A DNA stretch of 64,000 nucleotides from positions 64,411-128,410 of the forward strand of contig JAYKAV010003365.1 of the NCBI GenBank assembly GCA_035582835.1. The letters are read 5' to 3'. This document shows positions 32,337 to 44,654 of the stretch, piece by piece. The position numbers and the translations under genes are program-made. The notes under the pieces are model-generated. The model was not told where the DNA came from, ran no database searches, and was given only the letters and a program-made list of their open reading frames with translations. The DNA comes from Phoebastria nigripes. Its lineage: Eukaryota; Chordata; Aves; Procellariiformes; Diomedeidae. Positions within the stretch are counted from its first letter, which is position 1. Each line of letters begins with the position of its first letter.

Positions 32337-35300
32337 CGTGCTGAAAAGTTTTTGTAAACATTGGCTTTGGACTACCAAGAGGGAGAATACAGCCCACAAA
32401 ATTGCAGTTGTAATTATATTCAGGATGTTTATGATATCATACACCACACAAAACAAAGCTTGCAAAACCTCAGAGTTGAAATTACAGCTTTTAAAATGCC
32501 CACGAGGATATTCATGGGTATGTGTCTATCAAAATAGAATGAAGCCTTATGGAAAACAGAATCGATGGAGTGGTTCTCTTAGGTTTTGCCCTCTGCGTAA
32601 AAGTACTCTGGCATGCCACGCCGATGCCACTTGTTGAGATTCATTATTACTTGCGTCACAATCCTATAGACGTGTCTTCTGAAGAAAAGCTGGTTTACTG
32701 CATTCTAAGGCTAAATGCCCTCTTACTTTTTCCTCCTGCTGGACCTTGGAGGATTTCAAGTATTTCAGGTGACAACATGGAAAGCATGAGCTAGAGCATA
32801 TTGGTGGGTTTTCAAAGTGGGTTTTTGTGTGCTTTGCTAGTCTGTGTGTGTNTGTTCCATCTAACCATTGTTTCACAGATGGATAGTTAACTTCTTCCAA
32901 AAATCCCACCTGTCTTCTCCATAACAGTTGCATGGGTAAGAATGGTTGGGATTTACTTGCGCTACCAATCACATTAAGAAAGAGGCTTCGGTTTCTGATG
33001 TGCCTTTTTGCAGGAGGGTGAGAATAGAAGTAGCCTTTTGCCAAAAAGCTTAGTCTGCATCTCTGACACCTCATGGATAAAGAGCTGTTGCTTCAGCCTC
33101 AACGCAACTGAGCATCCCCAGCTCTATACCCCTCATAGTTTCCTTTCTGCTTCTGCTGTCCTGTTTGTTGGTAAGATTGTGCTTAGTCAGCAGCTTTGAC
33201 TTGGATGTCCTTCTTAAAACCTCCTATGTTGGCTCTGTCCCAATCTTCGTTCTTCTACAGCATCTCTCACTGTTTTTCCTCCCTGGTCATGCAACTTACA
33301 GTCTAATCCAGGCTCATCATACTGATCTGAATTATGGTGTCACTTCTTTTTCTGTCCTTGACAGCTAGATAACTTAAATTTCACAGCCATTCAGAAAGTT
33401 GCAGAGTAGGTTGTTCTTAGTCTCTCGCTTTGCCTTGTTGCTTCCTGCTTTGCCTTACTGCCCTGGCTCTGCCATCTCTGTTGCATTAGATGTAAAGCTG
33501 CTCTCTTCACTTGCACATCACTGCCAAAGCCTGCTGTTACCCCATCCCTCTTACTCAAATCAAGAAGTTACCTAAGTTATCTCCTGGTCTGATCGTCCCA
33601 CCAGGTCAACCTCTACACCCCCCATTTTAGGTTTCCAAGTAAGCATTTTTATGCTTTGTTTCCAATTGTCCATTGTTCCTGAAGTCCTGTTGCATAAATT
33701 CCTGAAAAAATCCCTCTTAGGTGTCTTCTGCATCCCTCATTAAAACCCTTTGGCTTTGATGTCTACAGAAGTTTAATATTTTAAGCTACTGGTGTGCTAT
33801 GAGTCGTACCTATTGTGTTAATGAAAACCGTCCCAGTGTTTCATTGCACCCTCCAGTCTATCTGCATCCATCTGTCACCTCCCTGTGCACCCGTTGTAAG
33901 CTCCCTGAGACAGGAACTTTGTCCTGATACAGTAGCTTCATGACTGGCGCTTGCAGGCACTCTGTAATGCAAATAATAATCACTATAATGTCATGGTTTT
34001 TTTACTACGGGACAATACGCAGTAGTAGTGTGAGGAGTAATTTCCACGTGCTGTTTGAACACAAAAAGCATCCTATTGGTGCCAAGTATCAATTTGATCT
34101 GGCTAAACATGGAACTTGAGCAAGCATTCTTCCGATAGCCAACAAAGGTTAACGATGGTTTACCTGTAATGTTTTTTTAACAGGTAGGTACTGCTTTTTT
34201 ATGTTCCAGAGAACTTCATGCCCTTGTTTAAGATTGCAGAAAAACCAGAAGCTTTGGTTTACTTTGGTATTTTTATAGTAATGTAGAAAAATATTATTCC
34301 ATGATTACTACAATGATTTTTTTCATTTGCAAGAAATATTTATTAGAACAATAATTGTTTGAGGTAGATTAAAACCACCAACAAGGTTATGAAAGATGTG
34401 TGTACAGTCATAGCTGAGCTGCTGAAATTGCTGTGGGAGTACCACAGTTGTTACGTAACAGATATCCAAGATAATCCAGAGTAGGTGTTTAAAAAAATAA
34501 TGATTATTATTATTATTTGAAGTCTGAAAGTAATGCCAACCTACCTAATAATTTTTATATAATGTGCTTGCCTTGGAATACTGCTATAGGATCAGTTTTT
34601 CCAGCTTTGTATACTGGCATACTGGTAAGTGTATCGTATGGACTGTAACAGGCCATTTCTGTGATTATTTTGTAGCGTGTTCTTCAAAGTATCTTGAAGA
34701 GGACAGAGAACTTGAGAGTATATAACTTTTACGTGTACATTGCATACATTGAACATACGGCTGAATGATGTATTCAGCAATACATTCCTTTGGCTAAAAT
34801 GTCTTTTGATGATGTTTAGTTGGAAGTTACGTGAAACCTCCAACTGGTGTTTGAAGTCATTGCAGAAAGGGTACCTTTGCCCCAGTCCATTGTCAGAATG
34901 GAGTTTTGCTTTGCTTACACTAGCAGTAAATGTTATAAATAAATTAGTAAAGGGGAATCTGCAGTATTTTTTAAATATGACTTTTTAAAATAAGAAACAA
35001 AAAAAAAAAATCAGGTGTTTGTTAGGAGTCTTGGATGTGACGTGGTAGCCAGCGATAATGCATTTTATGTAATCTCCATCCCGCAAGACTAATCATGTGT
35101 CTTAAGTAATAAAAAACCCAATATGTGAAGCACTGAAGAAAGGAATTCTTCATACCTATCATCAGCAGACGAAGTTCTAATTATGGACCAGGTCCTGCCG
35201 AATGATTTGTGGCTCAGACGTCCTTTCCACGGCCTGCATTTGAGCCTACATTGGTAAGATTCTTCCCTACATCCACAAATAGGAATTCCTTGGCATGTTA

Positions 35301-37560
35301 GGAAAAAAAAAAAGGGGGTGGAAGTGGGCAGTTTTTTGATTTTGTAACGAAGTTTTACTGCTACCAAGTTCAGGTGTCTGAAGTTTTCCAGAACATGATG
35401 AACTTTTAAATGTGTATTTTTAACATTTACATTTACATAACATTTAAAAATACTTTCTACCCTTATCTGGGCAACGTGGCACAGCCCTGCTCTGGAAAGA
35501 TGACCTCTAACTCCGCATGCTTGACCTGGTCAGGGGCACGGTTGTCAATGTGGAGTCTTGCAGACAATTTACACAAGTGGATGCTGAACTTTAACCTGTA
35601 AGCTTAGGTCACACAGGTCTATGGAAAAGCAATCAGCTTTTAAAGAAAACATACTTCCTTGGCTGAAAGGTGAGCCAGAGAACTGCAAAATTAAAGGCTT
35701 AAAGTCTTAGCGCAAAAGGCTCCTGTAGTCCTCCAGTCCGACAGATAGTGCTATGAGATGACTGTAAATTGTCAGATCGCATTATTATTGCTAGGCTGTA
35801 CAGTTCAAAAAATCTTGTTAGTCTTGCCATTATCTAATATGATGTAAAATGAGTAGTTTGCAAAATTATAATTATGATTTTCTGTTTTCAACCTATTTTA
35901 ATTGTATGACTCATTCTTGCAGTGGTACAGAAGAAAAAAGGACAGTTTCCAATAGTTTGGTTTTGGCAGTAAAACTCAGAACGTTAACGTGCTAACAAAG
36001 AGGAACCAGAGGAGCTCAGGCTTCTCCCTTGCTGGTGTCCTCCTTTCGCTGCAGCAGAGGAGATTCAAGCAGGCAGATCATATCGTGGCATCGTGTAGTA
36101 ACTGCAGTTCTTGGGAGACATTTGAGTTTGAAAGAGAAATGTTATCTCGCAAGTATAGCATCACAACTGTAGAAGGTACACCTAGCAAAGTTGACAGGAA
36201 TGAGTCACCTTTACAAAATTCCCTGCACATAGCAAGCAGACTGACTCAATCATGTCAAGAAGTTTATAGACTTTGGTCTTACCCACCCATAAATGCATGA
36301 AAATCTGCAGAATTTATGGTTTCAAAATACTCCCCCGGTAATAATGGAGCTTTTGTTTAAAAATTTAAATGTTTCTTGTAGCTTGCAGTATCCCACAAAC
36401 ATAGAAATAAATCCCTACCCATTTAAGAAACAATGAGGACATCTACTAACACGCCCTGGTGGGTATGTCCCAATGGGGATTATCAAGAGTTGCTTCTACA
36501 TTGTGCTGCTGCTGGATGAAAGCTGGAAGTCCCCTGTGACTTCGAGAGAGTCGGTTCTGGGAAGCAGGAATGAAATAACTTCTGTTATCATCCAGAGCGA
36601 TAGTAGAGCTGTTTAAGTGTATTTGAGTCATCTGAGATTGTGACGTGTATCATATTTGCACAGTGGCCGTACCCTTTCATCTCCAAGAACTCAATCTCGC
36701 ATGATAACATTTACATATGTTGTCTGTGGAGAAATGCTCAACTGTGGCTTGTTAATGTAAATCTTATAAAATACTTGTCAGTGGATTGTGTGTGCTGGAC
36801 GACGTAAGAAACGACCTGCTAGCTAGATCAGAAGCAGGCATGTTCTTTCCCACCTAGCGTGCCAAACTCATGTATCAGTCGTAGTGCGTCATGCTTTTAT
36901 TAATACACAGTGGTTGTGCTATTCCAAGACTGTGTTATCGCTGCAGCTTCTCGTGTGTCAGAGCTGAGGTAATCCATTTGTATTCTACCTAGCTCCTTCG
37001 TGATGTTTTGCGTATGGCTGTGGGGAGACCAGCAATTCACTGGTCTGTGACTCTGGGTAGTCTATACACCACCTTGAAAACGAAATCAAGAGAGCACCAT
37101 AGCAGTATTCAGTCTTGCCCTCGTGGGGACTGAGATTCCAGTGCGTGTGACATGGCATACTTGTGGAGGGGACGGGGGAAGAGAGTGGGAAGGATCCCTG
37201 CTTCTGTGGGATCAGGGATGGTGGTCTCTGGATATGCTAGATGTGGATGTCAAAAGAAAACACACTTTTGCTTTTGGATTTCAGGATCTTGCCAGACAGG
37301 TGAACTCCAGCAGTATGCTCATTTAAATTATTAGGATATGTCCTAAGTTTGTTTAGGCCAGCATGGCTAATAAAACCATGTTGACATTGATAGTCATCTG
37401 TCACCTCTTAAATTTAAAAAAAAAAAAAAAAAAGACTAACCAAGTTTCCTGTGTCTTGCTCCTCTCACACACATATCCAAATGTGGAGCTAAGGAATAAT
37501 TCATTTCCCAAAAATGCAGTGAGAAAACAGGATACCCTGTGTAGCCAGAATAGTGCTGCA
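32337..37560. other. Intergenic flank downstream of CDK19, A+T-rich
   Basis: I see no supportable gene. It contains an old SINE or LINE tail at about 33888-33980, a short ATT repeat near 34498-34518, an A run near 35308-35320 and an A17 run near 37418-37434. The longest frames lack domains, splice signals or codon periodicity that I can recognise. Confidence 0.6.
33888..33981 (+). repeat. Old SINE/LINE 3' tail fragment
   Basis: The segment ccgttgtaagctccctgaga, caggaactttgtcc, catgactggcgcttgcaggc, actctgtaatgcaaataata resembles the ancient amniote tail 'tgtaagctcctcggggcagggactgtc...ccatgactggggctcctaggcgctac-ggtaatacaaataataat' known from reptile SINE and L3/CR1-like elements. It is diverged, and the upstream extent is unclear. 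Confidence 0.45.
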
Positions 37561-40169
37561 TACTAAATATAACAGTGCTGAGCATTCATAGAGCAGGTTT
37601 CAGGTTTACACCACGTACCGCAGCTTAGGATGTTCGGGGCCAGATGTCCCCACCGCGTAACACGATCGCTTCGTTCAGCTGGGTGCGGGACCAGCTCCCA
37701 GCCCCGCAGCTGCTGACAGGGAACGCAGTTACCTGACCCAGACCCACCTCCTCCCAGCCAGAACCATCCCTCCTGCAAGAGGCGGGGATCTGTGCCACAG
37801 GCAGATTTGTCAGCCCCTGTGTGGACCATGGCACCCGTCTGATGTGGAGGTTTGCTACTGTGGGTGTTTGCAAACTGTTGAGTGAGTCGGTCCTCTGAGA
37901 GGCTCTGGAAGCGGTGGGGTTGGCGCAGAGGTCCCCTCTTGGGTTGCAGCTGCGGTGGTGAATGCAAGGGGCGGTGAATGTCGGTGGAACTCCAACTGCG
38001 AGGCCCACGTGCGGAGATGGGAAGGGAGATTATCCAGCCCCGAGGAGCAACGGGCCCACCTTACGTGAGCTGTCAGCACACGTTGCAGGCAGTGGGCGTC
38101 TTGGGAAGGTGCCAGAAGCACCTGGGGCGAGCTTGGAGACAGTAGCACTGCTGCTGTGCTGCTCTCCTATCTGGGACAGAGAGGCTCTAGTGGTGGGGTT
38201 TGCTTTCTCGGGTGCTTTACAAACACCATGGCGCTTTGGAAAAACTCTCTGGACCCCCCGGAGCCCGATCGCAATTCCTACCCTTGCAAATTAGAGCACA
38301 AGCAGCTGAAAGTGTGAAAAAGACCGGAGCCAGAAGCGAGGTGCCAGCCAGCGCAGCGATGGGCATGTTGCACGCCGCTTCTCCTCCCCATGCACGCCAC
38401 TCCTGAGGGCCTCCGGGCGGGAGAGGCAGAGGTGGAAGGTGCCACGTGAGGACCAGCTCACTCCTGACTGTGAAAAGCTGATGCACTGAGTTGCCGCAGC
38501 TCCGTGGTTGCGTGCCTCCATGGAGTGGGCCTGTGGTACCCATCTTCCACCACGTTTTAAGCCCTGACGTTGCTCGGAAGGTCTGACGTGTCCCGTGTGT
38601 GGGTGAGGGTAGGACTTTTGGAAGTTTTTTGAAGCGTGTCCTCCTGCTTCTCTGCAGCATCCCAGATCCAGACCTCCTTTTGCTTGTGTTTAAGGTCTGT
38701 CCCACAGGAGGGTCATACGTTAACTGGCAGTTCACTGGATTTGGATGGATTTGGGGGAGGTCTGATGCCCTCCAATCTTTTCTTCCCCACTCTGCTCTCA
38801 CCTGCTAGGGCTGCTGTAAGCTTTGGCTAAAATGCCCTTCTTCGTACCATGGCTCAGCTTTGCCCAGTCCTACACAAACCCACTCTTCTCCAGACGCCTG
38901 GCAGCCTGCACCTGAGGATGCCATTTTATGGCTAATGGTGGATGCATTAAAAAAAGAGTATATTCAGAGAGCCCTTGGGAGGTTTGTTTCACTTTTTGCT
39001 TTTACTGCTGGGGAGGATATTCTGCTGCCAATGCTGCCCTGGTCCTGGCTGTCCTGGGGAGCTGTCTGACAGCTCTGGTGTTCGTCCATCAGGACACCTA
39101 ATGTTACAGCACATATTTCAGAGCACGGCCTGAGCCCTTTCAGGATTATTGTCTTCAAATGTTCTTACATATTATATACCATTGTGGATGGAAGCATCCA
39201 CACCTTGTGGGAGACTACTGAGGAAGCTAGAAAGAAAAGAAAAATCCTACATGGGAGAGAGCCAGTCAGTTCTCAGTATGGCAGACATCATCTGCCATGA
39301 AGCTGGATCTTCTTCTTGGAGGACATGAGTCTTGCTGAGGAAATGCATCTCATTGACCTGCAAGTCAAACAGAAAGGGCTGATGGAAACTCAGATTCCTT
39401 GGCCATGACAGGCAAAAGAAAGTCTGCAAATGCTGTGCTTGTGCAGGGCTCCCGCCGGCCCCTCCAGATTAGGCAAGGCGTGGTTCGTGCAAGCCCTCCG
39501 CCAGTAGGAAGCTGCTACCTCCGTAAATCATCCGCTGGGCCGGCAGCCTCGTCCCACCGAGGGAGGAGAGGCAGCAGAGGGGCTGTAGCAAGAAGGGAGT
39601 CTCCGGCGTCGCGTTGCAGGGCTGCAGGATGACTTGCTGCCTGAAACAGCGAGGAGGGGCCTGGCTGCCCCTCGTGCTCTGCAGAGAGGGACCCTTAGCA
39701 CCCCACTGGCATCATCTTCTTGGCCTCCTCCCTCTGCAGCCCCGAAGTCCCAGGTGGCAGCTGCTTTGGGGGAAGACTACCAGCAAAAGACCTACACTGA
39801 CTCAAATGACTTTCCCGCTCCGGAAGAAGAGGGGAAGAGCTGAACCTTTTTGGGAAAGCCCTTGAAAATGAACACTTTTACTTCCCTTTGCAGGTGCTGG
39901 CAGGGAACGAGCACAGGGTTATTTAGGGAGGATGTGAACAAACCCTGCCAGAGCCCATTAGAGGGACTGACGTCCTGGGAGGGGGAGAGAGGTGGGGGAG
40001 GCTGCCAGGCCTCAGGGGGTGCTCTTTTATATTTCATTTATGATCTGTTGATTTGCATCTGGCTGGGGTTTGCGCCCACATGATTCACATTCACATGGGC
40101 AGGTGGGAGCGGCTCCATTATTTTCTTTTGAATCACCCCACATTTCTCTGTCACCAGAACATGCTTTAA

Positions 40170-40203
40170 CAGCCACATGTGCGTGTGCGTGTGTGTGTGT
40201 GCA
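40170..40203. repeat. (GT)n simple repeat
   Basis: An imperfect tgtgcgtgtgcgtgtgtgtg run, about 50 bases upstream of a CR1 tail. Confidence 0.8.
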
Positions 40204-40253
40204 CGAGACCCAGCGAGCCTGGTGGGAACAGGCTAGGCTGACTTTTCTCAGCT

Positions 40254-40331
40254 TGGTGGACTTGGCAGTGTTAGGTTTACGGTTGGACTCGATGATCTTA
40301 AAGGTCTTTTCCAACCTAAATGATTCTATGA
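40254..40331 (+). mobile_element. CR1 LINE, very short 3' tail
   Basis: The last roughly 78 bases of a CR1 element: ggtggacttggcagtgttag, ggttggactcgatgatctta, aaggtcttttccaacctaaa, and one ATTCTATG octamer. It differs from the matching part of the copy at 6617-6856 at only about two positions, so both come from the same subfamily. The extreme 5' truncation is typical of CR1 insertion. Confidence 0.9.
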
Positions 40332-43300
40332 TAGAACTGTGAGCAAGTGCCATTCTGCAGGAGTTTCTCCCAGCTTCTGTTTTTTACACGAGGTTCTCCA
40401 GTGAGGGGTCAGGAGCCCCTTTTTGACTCTTCCACTGGGCTCTTGGAACACCAGCGTGTTTTTTCGCCCTGTTGCGTAGCTGGGCAGCGTGAGCCTGCAG
40501 CAGTCACTGCTGTTGGACCTCAGTGGTGGTGGGGTCATCACAGACCTGTGGTTCCCACCCACTGTCCAGAGACATGTAGACTGAAATTTTCTTGCCTGTT
40601 GTATTATCAAGTGTAAAGGGGTAAGTCAGTTCTGACCTGTTTAATATAAAGAGTCTAAATCTAGCTACACGTGAGCAGGGCTGTGTTGGGCAGCAGCGTC
40701 TCAGGAGGAGGATTTGGAGTTGGAAGACAGGATTATCATCTCACGCTGCTGTGTTTAGGGGAGCACAACTCCGAGGCAGCAACCTCAGTTGGGGGCACAC
40801 CCAGGCCAAGAGATATGTTCGTGATATGGCTCACAGCAGCAATATGACAGAGTTCACCAGAAGCCGCTCTGTGAAGATGCTCGTCACGAAGTGCAGCCCC
40901 TCTCAGGAGGGTTGTTGAAAGCTCCAGAAGCAACCTGAGTCTGGGAGCAAAGGGTCTGAAATCTCTCTGAGCCACTGCTAGCCCAAAGGCATAGGACCAT
41001 CCCTTGGAGACAAGGTGTAGGGCTGCCCAGGGCTGGGCTGCAGCAAGTTCAGGCTGAGATCAGGAGAGTAGAGCTCTCACTGTCCCAAACCCCAGCTCTG
41101 CTCAGAGGAGGAGTGCCCAGCAGGCACTGCTGCAGGGGTGATGGCTTCCCTGGCTCGGAGGAGCCGGTGCAGCCCTCGGGGGAACACGTGTAGAATATGA
41201 GAGGTATGGGGTAGCACACACCCTGCGCGGGCAGAGCTGGCCCCTCAAGGGCAGTGCCATAGCTCCTGCCGTGCTTGGAGAGGAGGGCAGCCCTCCAGCT
41301 GTGCCAGGAGCACATCAGCCTGCGTGTTGTGGGTGTGCAGACAGGGCGGAGGCAGCCAGGCTGGTGGATGCTGTGGTCAGCAGTCCCGCCGCGCGCCAGC
41401 CAGCCCCTGGCAGTGCCAAGGGGAGGGCAAAAACCCACTGGTCGCGCTGGTTAACCAAAGCCTGGGAGAGATGTTTAACTCCCCTGAGCTGCTACATGTT
41501 CATCTGCAAGGGGAGAGCCACAGTGCAGCACCCAGGTCCTGCACATCCCAGGTGCCAGAGCAAATAACATACGGGCTGCGTACGATGCCCTTTGGCAGCT
41601 GGTGAGAGTATCTGCAAGCTGGAGGAGGGGGAAGACCCACGAAGCCTTCCTGCCCAGCCCAGCAGCATGCAGAACCAGGGCTGCTCAGCTGAGCCNAAAT
41701 GGCCACGGAGCCAGTGCCGTCCCACCGGTACCGGCCGTGGCTCCTGATGAGCCCGGGAGCACCGGGGCAGAGCTGGGGTTTGCAGCCCTGCCAACAGGAG
41801 AGTTGCTCTTTAAGAAGGTGGTGCTGTTTATCAGTTAGGGGTTTTGTTTTGTGGGTTTTCCCCTCTTAACAGACAGCTACAACAGCTACATACAAACGTT
41901 GAAATTCACATTTCGTGACAGGAGTTTGGCTAAATGCTCTCCATCACATAAACCGCAAACAATTCAAGCACAGGTCTGAGCCAATTTTTTTCCTAGAGCC
42001 TTTCAGGGCAGACTTGTCACTGGTTTCACTGGGAGGCTTCAGAGCAAAACTGTTGCAGTCCGACTTTGCTTTTGCAAACAGCTTCTTGAGGCTTGAAAAT
42101 GAAATGTCTGTCCCTAGCCGTTGCCGTTTTGTGCTTGGCAAGTCTCTCTGCCAGCAGCCTCCATGGTGTTATGACAGGGTTTGTAAATGTGGTTTTTGTT
42201 TGCCTGTGTTCTGGGCAGAGAGCAATGCCCAACCAGGGCGAGTTGGGGACCCTGAATGTGAAGTCTGCAGTGCAGTGTCTGTTTGCTCCTTGGTGTTGAT
42301 GCTGTGTCTTTGATAATGGGCCTTTTTTTTCCTTAAATACAAAAAGATAATTTAATATCAAAGGTTGAGCCAAACAGATAACCCTGCGTGGGGTCAGAGG
42401 CAATGAATGTGGTATCTGGCCTGCTCTTCTAAATTTTAATGTAAAAGTGTTTCTCTGGGCTAAATGACCATCAGATAGCTGAGCGTGGCTCTTTTCTCCG
42501 TACTGCTGGTATTGGAACCAAACACCTCCATGCAGCCTTAGCTGAACACTGGCTCTTCTTCGTCCACCTCTTGAGGGCTGCAAACTCCCACAGAGTGTTA
42601 CTGCACCCGCACGTCCGGGTGGTTTGGCTCAGTGCTGCGCCTGGTGTGGGCGCAGGTGTGGGGATGACCGGGGAAGGGGCAGGAGAGCTGGGAGGAGACC
42701 TTTCTGCTGCTTGGATGGAACCGAGGAGCTCAGTAGCCAAGTGTGGCTGGCCAGGACCTCTGCCAGGGGTTGCCTGCCATCTGCTGACAAATCCCACGGG
42801 ATGGATGGAGTCCAGGAGGGAGCTGGAAAAGGAAAGCTGTTGTGGTTTCGTAGTATTGCTCTGGCCAGAGACGGTACTATGTTTTTCTGGTAGGACTGGG
42901 GGCCAGAGGCTCATCAGAACGATGCTTCCAGCTGGTGAGGCTGAAGGCTGCGTTACCGTCTAACCTGTTTCCGTAATGCCATGGCTCTGGCTGGGCTGCA
43001 GAGGGATGTGGCCCCGGCAAAGCCAAGCCCTGAAATGCCTGACCTGCCATTGCCTGGCATCCACGTCCCTCCTGACACCGACATCTCGCCTCTGTGTCCG
43101 TTTACCCACCTCCAACAGGGTCTGCAGTGACCACCACCCCAGGGTCAGCCTGTCCTCTGCAGAGTTTTGTAGCCTCGAGCTCTGCTGGATTCAGGGCTAT
43201 GGCACTTTCTTGCCAAAGCAGGTGCCTTTCCCCTGGGGCTGGAGGAGGATGAGATGAGGATGATCCCACAGCAAAGCGTTGGCTGCGGGGCCAACGGGGC

Positions 43301-44648
43301 AAGGCCACAAAGGGAAGCAGCCTCTGGAGTTAAGTCCCTCACTTGCCCATGCTGGGACCAATGCCAGAGCCGAGGCTGAACTCCCACAGGCTGGGAACAA
43401 GCTGCAGAGCCACCCGGCTGGGGCAGGCAGAGCAGCGAGGTCTGTCTGGGTGAGGGCGGAGCAGGCACCTGGGCACTTCGGCGATGTGATGGGGCAGACA
43501 TCAGTGAGTTCAGACTGGCTGGGAGTTTTGTGCCTCTGGGCAGCAGTGCCTGAATCTATTTACATACCAGAGTGCTGTTGTGGTCTGGGGCCTGGGCAAC
43601 CAGGCAAAGAGGATCTGTACGTGTTCCCGGTGCAGGAAGAACAACGCTGTGATTTACAGCAAGTGNCTCCCTCCCCCGTATCTCTGCCGTTGAGATAAGC
43701 AGTGTTTTGCCTGAGCTTTGTTGCTTGCACAGGGAACCTGTTTTCCAGATTACTGGGCACGTATTTTGGCTTCTTCACGTCTGAGTTGTTAGATAACGCT
43801 GGAGACTAAGTTAATGCGCAGAGCAAAGGCACTCCAAGAGCCCAGTCTCCGGGTCAAGCACCATTAGCACCATCAGCAGGCGCAGCAGATTTGTCCACGT
43901 GCTACAGAACTGGCATGGCCGAGCTGGGATGCTCTGTGCTCCCCACTGGTGGCTGGGGCTTCCCTCCTGCAGCTGCCATGCTCACCTCCTTTGCTGCGGA
44001 GGCTCATCAGAGCATCATGCCGGCAGTGAGGACAGCGGGCAGCCCCCAGGCAGCACTGGGGGGGCTTCAGCAGGAGAGAAGAAGCAGCCCCTGCCCCAGC
44101 AGGCACTGCTGGTCGCGCTGCTGGCTCGGTCTTGCTTCTCTCTGCTCGGGGTTTCTTCCTCCTCTGTGAAAAGCCAGGCTGGAATAAACCCCTTAGCACT
44201 GCCCACCATGGCCATGGTTCTGATTTTTATTTCTCTTTTCCCTTCCTTCTTTTCCCACTAGGACTGGATTAGGCTGAGTTTTGTGGCTGGGCAGTCCGGA
44301 CCCTGGTTGTGAGCAGTGGCATTTGTGTGGGACAGAGATTTTGCTGAGTTTTTCTGGAAGTTTGTGTCATTCCAGCACATCTGTCCATGCAAAACCAGGC
44401 AGTGGGCCTGCTCTGCCTATGTCTGGGCAGCTCAGAAATGAAGCCGGGAGTAGTTCTGGTACCGGGAGACAGGTGTCCCCAGGTATCAACTCTGGCTGCT
44501 GCGACAGTGACTTCTTTAGCCCTGAGAGTTACAGGAGCAGGTACCTGTGATGCTTTTTGCTACATCTTAACTTTGATTTTTTTATCCACAAATTGTCCCA
44601 GTCTGACTCTCTTGTCTTGCTCAGGTGTGCTAGCTATGCCTCTTTTGT

Positions 44649-44654
44649 AATAAA
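44649..44654 (+). promoter_or_regulatory. Possible orphan polyadenylation signal
   Basis: AATAAA in the context cctcttttgtaataaacttt, followed by aaacactcacaaacacg. No upstream gene is recognised. It could end an unannotated transcript or an unrecognised LTR, or be chance. Confidence 0.2.

Noticed and set aside
38217..38801. Minus-strand frame of 194 codons in the GC-richer block
   Set aside because: Overlapping frames on both strands are also long, as expected where stop codons are rare. It shows no recognisable domain and an irregular composition.
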